NCBI GenBank assembly: GCA_934631995.1
Contig: CAKTYF010000112.1
Span: forward strand, 1 to 6,472
Length of the DNA: 6,472 nucleotides
Direction: 5' to 3'
DNA from: an uncultured Eggerthellaceae bacterium
GTDB lineage: Bacteria; Actinomycetota; Coriobacteriia; Coriobacteriales; Eggerthellaceae
In this document: positions 1 through 5,990 of the stretch, one piece after another
How positions within the stretch are numbered: position 1 is the stretch's first letter
How the letters are laid out: each line of letters opens with the position of its first letter
The notes under the pieces: model-generated
The model's database searches: none
What the model was told of the DNA's origin: nothing
Seen by the model: only the letters and a program-made list of their open reading frames with translations
Translations under genes and position numbers: made by a program

Positions 1-2910
1 ACCGATGGCGGTATCACGCAGCACGACTTGAACGTGCAGCTTACGGAAATTGCGAAACTGTGCGGCCTGAAAACCATCGCAACGAACGACTTCCACTACC
101 TTTTGAAGGAAGACGCACGCGCGCAAGACGTTATGCTGTGCATTGGCACGGGCTCCACATTCGATGACCCCAAGCGCATGAAGTTCTCGAACGACCAGTT
201 CTACATGAAAACCGAAGAAGAAATGCGCGAGGCGCTGAAGGACTTCCCCGAGGCCTGCGATAATACCGTTGAGCTCGCGGAGAAAATTGACGTCGTCCTT
301 GACCGCACGCAGATCCTTCCTCGTTTCCCCTTGCCTGAAGGCGAGACGGAGGTTAGCTACTTCCGCAAGCAAATCGAGAAGGGCCTGAAGGAGCGCTATG
401 GCGACCCGGTGCCTGAAAACGTGTGGAAGCAGTACGAATACGAAGCGGGCATTATTATCCAGCAAGGATTTCCGGCGTACTTCCTGATTGTTCAGGAGTA
501 CATCTCGTGGGCGCGCAGCCAAGGTATTGGTGTTGGACCTGGTCGTGGCTCTGCGGCAGGTGCCGTTGTCGCGTATGCCATGGGCATTACCGACTTGGAC
601 CCCATTCCCAACGGCCTGATGTTCGAACGCTTCCTTTCCCCGGAACGCGTGGAAATGCCCGATATCGACGTTGACTTCGAAGATGAACGTCGTCAGGAAG
701 TTATCGACCACATCAAGGAAGTCTACGGCGAAGACCACGTTGCCGGCGTTATCACGTTTGGCAAGCTGCAGGCGAAAAACGCCGTGCGCGATGCTGCGCG
801 CGTGCTGGGGTATCCGTATGCCGTGGGTGACAAGGTTGCCAAGCTTATCGGCGATGAGCTGGGCATTACCATTGACAAGGCGCTGGAGACGAACCCCGAC
901 TTCAAGAAGGAATACGAAAACGACCCCGAGGTGAAGGCGGTTGTTGATGACGCGCGCGCCATTGAAGGGCATGTGCGCGGCGAAGGCGTGCATGCCTGCG
1001 CGACCATCATCTGCCGCGACCCCATGACCGACCATGTGCCGGTAAAGCGCGACACCAAGGGCGGCGGCATTATCACGCAGTACGACGGACACTACACGCC
1101 TGAGCTGGGCCTTTTGAAGATGGACTTCTTGGGTCTGCGTACGTTGGGCGTTCTTTCCCGCGCGTGCCGCAACGTGAACGATCGATACGGTCTGAATCTG
1201 GTTGCCGAAAAGATTCCGACCGAGGGCGACGAAGAATCTTACGCGCTTATGCGCAGCGGCAACATGGATGGCCTGTTTCAGGTTGAAGGCGCGCTGTACG
1301 TAAGCCTGTTCAGCCGTCTTCCTCCGCGCCGCTTCTCCGATATTGTTGCTTCCATTGCGCTGAACCGTCCGGGTCCTTTGGAATCCGGCATGGTCGAGGA
1401 CTACATCAAAGTTGCGAGTGGCAAGACCGAGGTCCACTACTACGACGAGCGCCTGAAGCCCATTTTGGAAGAAACGTACGGCACCATGGTCTACCAAGAA
1501 CAGATCATGCAGGTTTCCATGGTCATGAGCGGCTTTTCCGCAGGTCGTTCTGACGTTTTACGTAAGGCAATGGGTAAGAAAAAGCTCGACGTCATGCGCC
1601 AACTGAAGGAAGAATGGAATACGGGCGCTGTTGCGAACGGTTACAAGCTGGAAATTGCCGAGCAGATTTGGAACGACGCCGAGAAGTTTGCTAAGTACGC
1701 GTTCAACAAGTCGCACTCGGCTGCGTACGCCATTTTGGTTATGCGCACGGCGTACTTGAAGGCGCACTACCCGAACGAATTCATGGCGGCTGTTCTTTCC
1801 AGTTACATGGGCAACACGGACCGTCTGATTCGCTACATTGCCAGCTGCAACCATAACGGCACGCCGGTTTTGCCGCCGGATGTGAACCAGTCGAACGAGG
1901 AATTCACCCCTGTTGACGAGGGTATTCGCTTCGGCTTGGTTGGCGTGCGCGGCGTGGGTCGCAACGTGGCGGAAGCGATTGTTGCGGAGCGCAAGGCGAA
2001 CGGCCCCTACAGCTCGCTGCACGATTTTGTGAATCGCTTGGACTCGAAGTGCTATAACCGCAAGACGCTTGAAGCCCTGATCAAAGGCGGCGCGTTCGAC
2101 TCGACGGGCTACACGCGCAAGCAACTGATGAGCTTTGTTGATGACACGAACCTGCTGGAAAATGCTGCGAAACGCCAGCGCGACCGCGATGCGGGACAGG
2201 TTTCCATGTTCGATATGTTCGGCGAAGACGAAGAATCCGGTTTCGAAGAGGAAGTTCCGCCTCCCGATGGCATTGAGTGGGATAAGCGCACGAAGCTTGC
2301 CTTCGAGAAAGAGATCATGAAGATCTACGTTTCGGAGCATCCACTGCAGCCGTATGAGCGCATGTTGGCACGCATGTCGAAGTTCACCATGGGCGAGTTG
2401 TCCGAGCGTACGAAGGAAATCCGCAACGGCGATTTCGTGGGCATGGTGAGTGGCGTAACCACGAAGCTGACGAAGACGGGCAACCGCATGGCGACGTTCA
2501 CGCTCGAGGATACTTCCGGTTCCATGGAGTGCATCTGCTTCAAGTACAGCGATTTCGCCGACGCTATTGTGGAAGATGCCGTGGTGAAGATAAAAGGCAA
2601 GTTCGAGTGCGGTGATCGCGGAAGCCAGATTATCGCGTACGAAGTTGAAACAATTGAACTGGGCGATGAGCAGGCAAAACCGCTGCACATGCAGATTAGC
2701 GTGTATTCGAATGAGTACAACCTGGATGTTTCCATGAAGCTTACGGCGCTGCTGAAGCAGTTCCCGGGAAGCGATGGCGTGTCGCTTCTGTATACGCAGG
2801 GCGATGGACGCCGATTCCGCGCGGAGCTACCGGTTCACGTGGATGCCACCTCGCGCGTGCTGGCGCTGGAACTTTCGCGCTTGTTCGGAAGAGACGTGCT
2901 TCATGGGTAA
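1..2910 (+). CDS. dnaE: DNA polymerase III subunit alpha, DnaE (5'-truncated by window edge)
   Basis: Catalytic alpha subunit of the replicative DNA polymerase III holoenzyme, which extends primers with dNTPs at the fork. The frame is open from base 1, so the gene starts upstream; 969 residues are visible. Counting from codon 1, the end of the PHP domain is seen at about 10-45 (IATNDFHYL, then KEDARAQDVML). The polymerase palm follows, with GPGRGSAAGAVVAYAMG near 180 and PDIDVDF at 220-226. D223 and D225 match E. coli D401 and D403, and D375 in LLKMDFLGL matches D555. A helix-hairpin-helix (GVRGVGRNVAEAI) lies near 648 and an OB-fold (GDFVGMVSGV onward) from about 810. The offset of about 180 residues to E. 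coli implies a full length near 1150, normal for DnaE. The beta-clamp-binding and C-terminal region looks intact. The stop overlaps truA by 8 bp. Family identity is certain; DnaE1 rather than a DnaE2 paralogue is inferred from housekeeping context. Confidence 0.97.
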   Translation, partial: TDGGITQHDLNVQLTEIAKLCGLKTIATNDFHYLLKEDARAQDVMLCIGTGSTFDDPKRMKFSNDQFYMKTEEEMREALKDFPEACDNTVELAEKIDVVLDRTQILPRFPLPEGETEVSYFRKQIEKGLKERYGDPVPENVWKQYEYEAGIIIQQGFPAYFLIVQEYISWARSQGIGVGPGRGSAAGAVVAYAMGITDLDPIPNGLMFERFLSPERVEMPDIDVDFEDERRQEVIDHIKEVYGEDHVAGVITFGKLQAKNAVRDAARVLGYPYAVGDKVAKLIGDELGITIDKALETNPDFKKEYENDPEVKAVVDDARAIEGHVRGEGVHACATIICRDPMTDHVPVKRDTKGGGIITQYDGHYTPELGLLKMDFLGLRTLGVLSRACRNVNDRYGLNLVAEKIPTEGDEESYALMRSGNMDGLFQVEGALYVSLFSRLPPRRFSDIVASIALNRPGPLESGMVEDYIKVASGKTEVHYYDERLKPILEETYGTMVYQEQIMQVSMVMSGFSAGRSDVLRKAMGKKKLDVMRQLKEEWNTGAVANGYKLEIAEQIWNDAEKFAKYAFNKSHSAAYAILVMRTAYLKAHYPNEFMAAVLSSYMGNTDRLIRYIASCNHNGTPVLPPDVNQSNEEFTPVDEGIRFGLVGVRGVGRNVAEAIVAERKANGPYSSLHDFVNRLDSKCYNRKTLEALIKGGAFDSTGYTRKQLMSFVDDTNLLENAAKRQRDRDAGQVSMFDMFGEDEESGFEEEVPPPDGIEWDKRTKLAFEKEIMKIYVSEHPLQPYERMLARMSKFTMGELSERTKEIRNGDFVGMVSGVTTKLTKTGNRMATFTLEDTSGSMECICFKYSDFADAIVEDAVVKIKGKFECGDRGSQIIAYEVETIELGDEQAKPLHMQISVYSNEYNLDVSMKLTALLKQFPGSDGVSLLYTQGDGRRFRAELPVHVDATSRVLALELSRLFGRDVLHG
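2887..2893 (+). promoter_or_regulatory. Shine-Dalgarno for the upstream truA start
   Basis: GGAAGAG lies 9 nt before ATG 2903, inside the last codons of dnaE. It supports translation of truA from 2903 by coupling to dnaE. A second purine block, GGAGG at 3025-3029, lies 11 nt before ATG 3041. It could serve the shorter, canonical-length TruA. ATGs at 2927 and 2999 have weaker upstream motifs. Confidence 0.55.
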
Positions 2911-3901
2911 TTGCTCGGGAAAAGATATGGCGGCGCTTGCGGGTGCTGCTGTGCCGGTTGCGGGTGCGGCGGGTGTCACGGTGCCGGGCGTGCCGGGCAT
3001 GTCGGGCACTGGTGCGGCTACGGCGGAGGCGCCTGGCGCGATGCCCGCGGACGAGCCGCTGCGCACGTACGCCCTGACGCTCGGGTACAACGGCGTGCCC
3101 TTTGCGGGATTCGCGCGGCAGCCGGGTCAGCTTACGGTGCAAGGGAACGTCGAGGAAGCGCTCTCGCTGTTGTTCAAGCAGCCTGTTTTGACGGTTTGCG
3201 CAGGTAGAACCGATGCGGGCGTTCATGCGCGCGAGCAAGTCGTGTCGTTTTCGGTTCCTGTTGCTGCGGTCAGGGGAAGGTCGCAGCGCACCTTGCTGCG
3301 CTCGCTGAATGCCTTAACGCACGAGCATATTGTTGTGAAAAACGTCGAGGAGCGTCCCGAAGGCTTTTCGGCGCGTTTCGATGCTGTGTCGCGAGAGTAT
3401 CACTATCATATCTGCATTGACCCCGTTCCGCCGCTCTTCATGCGCGACTATAGCTGGCATATCTCCAAGCCGCTGGATGTTGAAGCCATGCAGCAAGCGG
3501 CACATCTTTTGGAAGGCGAGCATGACTTCAAATCGTTTTGCCTGGCGGCTTCTGCAAAAGACAAAACGACGTTTCGATATGTGGAAAAAGTGCAGGTGGA
3601 GCCCGCTCAGGTGATGGGCGAGAACCTGCTGATAATCACCGTGAAGGGCAATGCGTTTTTGCATTCCATGGTGCGTACGATGGTAGGCACGCTCGTGAAA
3701 GTGGGCGCGGGGCATCGTGAGCCGGAGTGGATCAATCGCGTTTTGGCGGCATGCGATCGCAGCGCGGCGGGCGAAACGGCTCCCGCGTGCGGCTTGGTGT
3801 TTTGGTCAGTTGACTACGAAGGCGAGCGCTGTCCCTATGCTCCCGTTGTTGATTCGGCGGGCGTGGTTGCGCCGGCAGCTCGGGGGCAGGAGGCGCTATG
3901 A
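2903..3901 (+). CDS. truA: tRNA pseudouridine(38-40) synthase TruA
   Basis: Converts uridines 38-40 in the anticodon stem-loop of tRNAs to pseudouridine, in the cytoplasm. The start at ATG 2903 gives 332 residues and has the better ribosome-binding site. The start at ATG 3041 gives 286 residues, close to the 270 of E. coli TruA. Visible motifs, numbered from 2903, are RTYALTLGYNG at the start of the fold, the catalytic loop GRTDAGVHA with nucleophile D104, REYHYHI with Y166, and GNAFLHSMVRTMVGTLVKVG from 249. From the 3041 start these become D58 and Y120, near the E. coli values D60 and Y118. The end, TAPACGLVFWSVDY, is also family-typical, followed by about 30 extra residues. Residues 10-46 form a Gly/Ala/Pro/Val-rich extension absent from typical TruA. 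The gene overlaps dnaE by 8 bp and the next gene by 4 bp. Function is certain; the start is not. Confidence 0.95.
   Translation: MGNCSGKDMAALAGAAVPVAGAAGVTVPGVPGMSGTGAATAEAPGAMPADEPLRTYALTLGYNGVPFAGFARQPGQLTVQGNVEEALSLLFKQPVLTVCAGRTDAGVHAREQVVSFSVPVAAVRGRSQRTLLRSLNALTHEHIVVKNVEERPEGFSARFDAVSREYHYHICIDPVPPLFMRDYSWHISKPLDVEAMQQAAHLLEGEHDFKSFCLAASAKDKTTFRYVEKVQVEPAQVMGENLLIITVKGNAFLHSMVRTMVGTLVKVGAGHREPEWINRVLAACDRSAAGETAPACGLVFWSVDYEGERCPYAPVVDSAGVVAPAARGQEAL
2981..3007 (+). repeat. Three tandem 9-bp units in the truA N-terminal extension
   Basis: GTGCCGGGC occurs twice in tandem (2981-2989, 2990-2998), followed by the variant ATGTCGGGC (2999-3007). In the truA frame this reads VPG-VPG-MSG. 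The flanking sequence 2940-3040 is similarly rich in GGTGC and GCGGG words. This is consistent with replication slippage having built the Gly/Ala/Pro/Val-rich extension. Confidence 0.75.
3888..3893 (+). promoter_or_regulatory. Shine-Dalgarno of the third operon gene
   Basis: AGGAGG sits 4 nt before ATG 3898, within the last codons of truA. The spacing is short, but the match to the anti-SD is perfect. Together with the ATGA overlap it fixes the start of the unknown gene and points to translational coupling. Confidence 0.7.
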
Positions 3902-4656
3902 AACTGACGGATTCTTTTCGCGATGCCGCCCAAATACGGCAGGCGCGTGGACTTGATGCGTTTCGCAGCCGTGAGGAAGAAGAGAACTTGCGCGCGTGGG
4001 AGCGCGTGGTAGAAATAGCAGATGAACTGGGTAAATGCGATGATTCTGGGGTCGAACACGCCATGAAAGAACTGCAGGAACTTGCTCATAAAAGGCTCTC
4101 TTTTGCCGATGAGCTCGGTTTTTCCGAGCAAGAAATGGAGTCGTGCGAAACGGCATCGGGTATGATTGTAGCGTCAGAGGGCGTTGCGTCTACATCCGAG
4201 GGCTCGAGCTTGGCTGCAAGTGCTACCTGCGCTGTGGGTGCTGATTGCGCGGCAACGTCGGTGAGCTTTTCTGCTGCGGCTCTTGATGATGCGGAGATGT
4301 TCGATGGCGATGAACTGGAGGAAGTTGTATTGCCTTCGAGTTTAAGGGCAGCGGATGTCGTTTCCCCAGATGATAACACTGCTTTTGCTGCAGGCGATTC
4401 TGTTGCCGGCGGAGCTTTCGGTGCTGTTGTTACTGCTGTGTCGGGTGTTGCGGGGGAGCCTTCCGACGCGAATAATTCGACGGCAGCAGGTGCCGCCGGC
4501 AATGAGATTCCCGAGCTGCTTGACGTGCCGGCACGACCCGCCCCGGCTGAGGTCGCCACATTCAAGCACCTTTGTGCAGGTCGCGACGGCAAGCTCTGTC
4601 TTTTCGAAGACGCCGATGGTCACCTTGTAGCTGTGCGCGCTTCCCGCCTTGCCTAA
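3898..4656 (+). CDS. Hypothetical protein, helical N-terminus, low-complexity linker, short C-terminal module
   Basis: I do not recognise this family. The 252 residues fall into three parts. Residues 1-83 are charged and probably helical, with clusters such as SREEEENLRAWERVVEIADEL and HAMKELQELAHKRL that could form a coiled coil. Residues 84-215 are a low-complexity linker rich in Ala, Ser, Gly, Val and acidic residues, with no obvious fold. Residues 216-252 are compact and more conserved-looking, with TFKHLCAG, GKLCLFEDADG and HLVAVRASRLA suggesting a small beta-hairpin unit. There is no signal peptide and no convincing membrane helix. Five cysteines are scattered (C47, C83, C111, C117, C226) plus C234 in the tail; none form a clear metal-binding pattern. 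It overlaps truA by the ATGA junction, so it is co-translated with truA and dnaE. A role in tRNA modification or replication would be a guess from context only. Confidence 0.8.
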   Translation: MKLTDSFRDAAQIRQARGLDAFRSREEEENLRAWERVVEIADELGKCDDSGVEHAMKELQELAHKRLSFADELGFSEQEMESCETASGMIVASEGVASTSEGSSLAASATCAVGADCAATSVSFSAAALDDAEMFDGDELEEVVLPSSLRAADVVSPDDNTAFAAGDSVAGGAFGAVVTAVSGVAGEPSDANNSTAAGAAGNEIPELLDVPARPAPAEVATFKHLCAGRDGKLCLFEDADGHLVAVRASRLA

Positions 4657-4687
4657 TGTTAAAAAGTGACGGGGTCTTTTTAACATT
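4655..4687. repeat. 33-bp perfect palindrome over the stop codon of the unknown gene
   Basis: The arms AATGTTAAAAAG (4655-4666) and CTTTTTAACATT (4676-4687) are perfectly complementary over 12 bp, with a 9-nt spacer TGACGGGGT. In RNA an alternative apex pairs GAC with GUC around GGG. The left arm includes the last two bases of the TAA stop. It could be a transcript 3' end structure, but the stem is AT-rich and no T-tract follows, so it is not a classical intrinsic terminator. A REP-like dispersed palindrome or a protein-binding dyad are alternatives. Confidence 0.75.
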
Positions 4688-4704
4688 TCTGCCAATTTAA
4701 AAGC

Positions 4705-4758
4705 ATGTTGTTGAAAAAGCGGCGCCAAATTCGAAGTTGTATAAGGTTGGAAGTAGGT
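4705..4758 (+). repeat. Left terminal inverted repeat
   Basis: The outer block ATGTTGTTGAAAAA (14 bp) is followed by a divergent 9-bp block, AATTCGAAGTTGT (13 bp), a divergent triplet, and AGGTTGGAAGTAGGT (15 bp). It pairs with 4885-4938. Differences are concentrated in the 9-bp and 3-bp blocks. Confidence 0.85.
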
Positions 4759-4884
4759 TGGCGTTTGGCATCGACTGGGAATTAAAACATATCTCAATCG
4801 AGAATAGCTCTGAACTGGCATTTTGTTGAGGCTATTTTTCGCGAATCGCAATCTTACCGTAAAATGCTCCAATTTGTGCTCTCG

Positions 4885-4938
4885 ACCTACTTCCAACCTG
4901 CCACAACTTCGAATTCTAAGGTCATTTTTCAGCAACAT
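4885..4938 (-). repeat. Right terminal inverted repeat
   Basis: Read on the minus strand it starts ATGTTGCTGAAAAA, then a 9-bp block unlike the left arm, then AATTCGAAGTTGT, a different triplet, and AGGTTGGAAGTAGGT. The 13-bp and 15-bp blocks are identical to the left arm. The outer block differs at one base, which is a U-G wobble in RNA. Confidence 0.85.
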
Positions 4939-4989
4939 AAAGAGGTGTGGGCCGGTTCATGTTCAAAAGCAAGGGGTTGTAAGATGCCG

Positions 4990-5021
4990 GGGTGTCCGCG
5001 GAAAGGGACACCCGCTTTTTT
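4990..5021 (+). terminator. Intrinsic terminator upstream of the exonuclease gene
   Basis: GGGTGTCC (4990-4997) pairs perfectly with GGACACCC (5006-5013) across an 8-nt loop. After GC, six T residues follow (5016-5021). This is a standard rho-independent terminator on the plus strand. It most likely ends read-through from the dnaE-truA operon across the fold-back element. It lies only 54 bp before the exonuclease start, so an attenuator role cannot be excluded. Confidence 0.85.
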
Positions 5022-5030
5022 CGAAGAAGC

Positions 5031-5036
5031 TATACT
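5031..5036 (+). promoter_or_regulatory. Candidate -10 box of the exonuclease promoter
   Basis: TATACT matches the sigma70-type -10 consensus at five of six positions, and lies between the terminator and the exonuclease start. No good -35 hexamer is found 15-19 bp upstream, where the terminator stem lies. The call therefore rests on the -10 box and position. A start near 5043 would leave a leader of about 33 nt. Confidence 0.4.
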
Positions 5037-5063
5037 GGACTTTGAGTCAAGAATCCAGCACGC

Positions 5064-5069
5064 AAGGAG
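5064..5069 (+). promoter_or_regulatory. Shine-Dalgarno of the exonuclease gene
   Basis: AAGGAG lies 6 nt before ATG 5076, ideal spacing, and fixes the start codon. Confidence 0.85.
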
Positions 5070-5075
5070 CGAAAA

Positions 5076-5765
5076 ATGGCACATCTCGCATATGATCAAA
5101 ACATCGTGGTTGACCTGGAGTTCACGCCCTCCATACGAAATGCGCGAAAGCATGGTGTGCGCCAGGCGTATGAGGTAATTGAGATCGGCGCTGTGCGCGT
5201 GAGCCCGGATGGACGCGTGCTTGATGAATTCAGGTGTTTAGTAAGACCCGAAATGGCGACTTCTGTAAGCGGAAAAGTGCGCCGACTTACGGGAATCACC
5301 ACTCATATGCTAGAAGATGCGCCCAACTTTGCCCAGGCATTGTTGCTTTTCAGCGAGTGGGTGGGCAAGGGAAGAACCCGCATGGTTGCCTGGAGTGAAA
5401 ACGACAAGGCGCAGATTATCTCCGAATGCGCAATGAAGGAAATTGAGATGCCCGCGAACATGCGTCGTTGGATGGATCTTCAAAGAGTGTTTCCTCGTGC
5501 CATGGATATGAGAGGCCGTCACAAGTGCATGTCCTTGCACGATGCCTTCGCATGGTTTGACCGTGAGCTTTCGGGTGATTGCGAGCATCAGGCGCTGGCA
5601 GACGCGGAGCACACCGCTGAACTTTTGGTTGCGCTTATCAAGGGAGAGCACTTGGAGCACAAGCGCGCTCTTGAAGCCGCCATGACAAATGCGCAATCAT
5701 GCAGCTACAACCCCATGGCAAGCGCGCTGGCTGGTCTTCTTGAGAAAATGAATGAGGCGGCATAG
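5076..5765 (+). CDS. DEDDh-family 3'-5' exonuclease (RNase T / DNA Pol III epsilon-like)
   Basis: Predicted metal-dependent 3'-5' exonuclease acting on DNA or RNA ends in the cytoplasm. All five catalytic residues of the DEDDh superfamily are visible: D13 and E15 in VVDLEF (Exo I), D110 in AWSENDKAQI (Exo II), and H171 and D176 in HQALADAEHTAELL (Exo III). EVIEIGAVRV and VRRLTGIT also fit the fold. The 229 residues are a single nuclease domain of about 185 followed by a mostly helical tail of about 45. No BRCT, helicase or polymerase domain is attached. The Asp-Leu-Glu form of Exo I and stand-alone architecture resemble KapD/ERI-1-like exonucleases as well as epsilon. Substrate cannot be decided, and epsilon of this organism may be elsewhere. 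It is probably monocistronic, with its own promoter upstream and a strong terminator downstream. Confidence 0.9.
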   Translation: MAHLAYDQNIVVDLEFTPSIRNARKHGVRQAYEVIEIGAVRVSPDGRVLDEFRCLVRPEMATSVSGKVRRLTGITTHMLEDAPNFAQALLLFSEWVGKGRTRMVAWSENDKAQIISECAMKEIEMPANMRRWMDLQRVFPRAMDMRGRHKCMSLHDAFAWFDRELSGDCEHQALADAEHTAELLVALIKGEHLEHKRALEAAMTNAQSCSYNPMASALAGLLEKMNEAA

Positions 5766-5771
5766 GGCGTT

Positions 5772-5836
5772 GGGTAAAAAGATAGGTCTTTCGCCTTTAC
5801 CCTACATTTAGCACATTTGCAAGATTTGTAGGGTAA
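5772..5836. repeat. Overlapping inverted repeats forming mutually exclusive hairpins
   Basis: TTACCCTACA (5797-5806) is perfectly complementary to TGTAGGGTAA (5827-5836) over 10 bp. The same central block also pairs upstream: GGGTAAA (5772-5778) with TTTACCC (5796-5802), enclosing a small AAGA/TCTT stem. Both cannot form at once. The region begins a few bases after the exonuclease stop codon. Confidence 0.65.
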
Positions 5837-5900
5837 TAGAAACAATTTGCCCGTTTCGCATTCTCGAATAACTTCCTGATCCAACCGCAACCTGCACAAG

Positions 5901-5926
5901 AAAAGCCCCGAATTTCGGGGCTTTTT
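5901..5926. terminator. Bidirectional intrinsic terminator
   Basis: AAAAGCCCCG (5901-5910) pairs with CGGGGCTTTT (5916-5925) around a 5-nt loop, with five Ts ending at 5926 on the plus strand and a run of Ts on the minus strand. It should end exonuclease transcripts from the left. It could also end mscL transcripts from the right, 144 bp past the mscL stop. Confidence 0.9.
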
Positions 5927-5943
5927 GGTGGTGCCACATTAGG

Positions 5944-5973
5944 CGAGCAGGCTTTGCAGGAGTGCCGTGCTCG
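5944..5973. repeat. Small imperfect stem between terminator and dyad
   Basis: CGAGCA (5944-5949) pairs with TGCTCG (5968-5973). The stem extends by GGC with GCC past one bulged G, giving about 9 pairs around an 11-nt loop. No T-tract follows. It may be a chance structure. Confidence 0.35.
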
Positions 5974-5990
5974 GTGTTCCGGCTTCGCAA

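Larger units (their letters stand above)
4704..4938. mobile_element. MITE-like fold-back element with 54-bp imperfect terminal inverted repeats
   Basis: Two 54-bp arms (4705-4758 and 4885-4938) are inverted copies matching at 42 of 54 positions without a single gap. The interior of about 126 bp contains a concentric short inverted repeat (AATAGC 4803-4808 with GCTATT 4831-4836) and GCATTTT/AAAATGC (4818-4824 and 4861-4867). No transposase frame is inside. AAAG directly precedes position 4704 (4700-4703) and directly follows 4938 (4939-4942), a possible 4-bp target duplication, though so short a match may be chance. Size, lack of coding capacity and long terminal repeats resemble a miniature inverted-repeat transposable element. 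A chromosomal regulatory fold-back or structured RNA is the main alternative. I do not recognise the terminal sequence as belonging to a named IS family. Confidence 0.55.
4657..5075. other. 419-bp intergenic region between the dnaE-truA operon and the exonuclease gene
   Basis: No convincing coding sequence is present. Open frames here lack ribosome-binding sites and run across the structured repeats. The region holds, in order, most of the 33-bp palindrome, a fold-back element at 4704-4938, a short spacer with a 7-codon open frame (4959-4982), an intrinsic terminator (4990-5021), a candidate -10 box (5031-5036) and the exonuclease ribosome-binding site. It is visibly more AT-rich than the flanking genes. 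Confidence 0.8.

Noticed and set aside
1558..2688. A 376-codon open frame on the minus strand opposite dnaE
   Set aside because: It lies entirely antisense to highly conserved polymerase sequence. It has no ribosome-binding site or recognisable domain, and is explained by the codon bias of dnaE keeping the opposite frame open.
2911..3207. Plus-strand frame rich in Gly and Cys overlapping truA
   Set aside because: It is the +1 shadow of the GC-rich repeated truA extension. The composition follows from the repeat, and the frame runs into the conserved TruA core.
4342..4938. 198-codon minus-strand frame reaching into the fold-back element
   Set aside because: It begins at the edge of the inverted repeat, has no ribosome-binding site, and is antisense to the low-complexity part of the unknown gene.
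4864..5178. 104-codon frame crossing the right arm, the terminator and the exonuclease start
   Set aside because: It reads through the inverted repeat and the terminator stem. It lacks a ribosome-binding site and overlaps the well-supported exonuclease in another frame.
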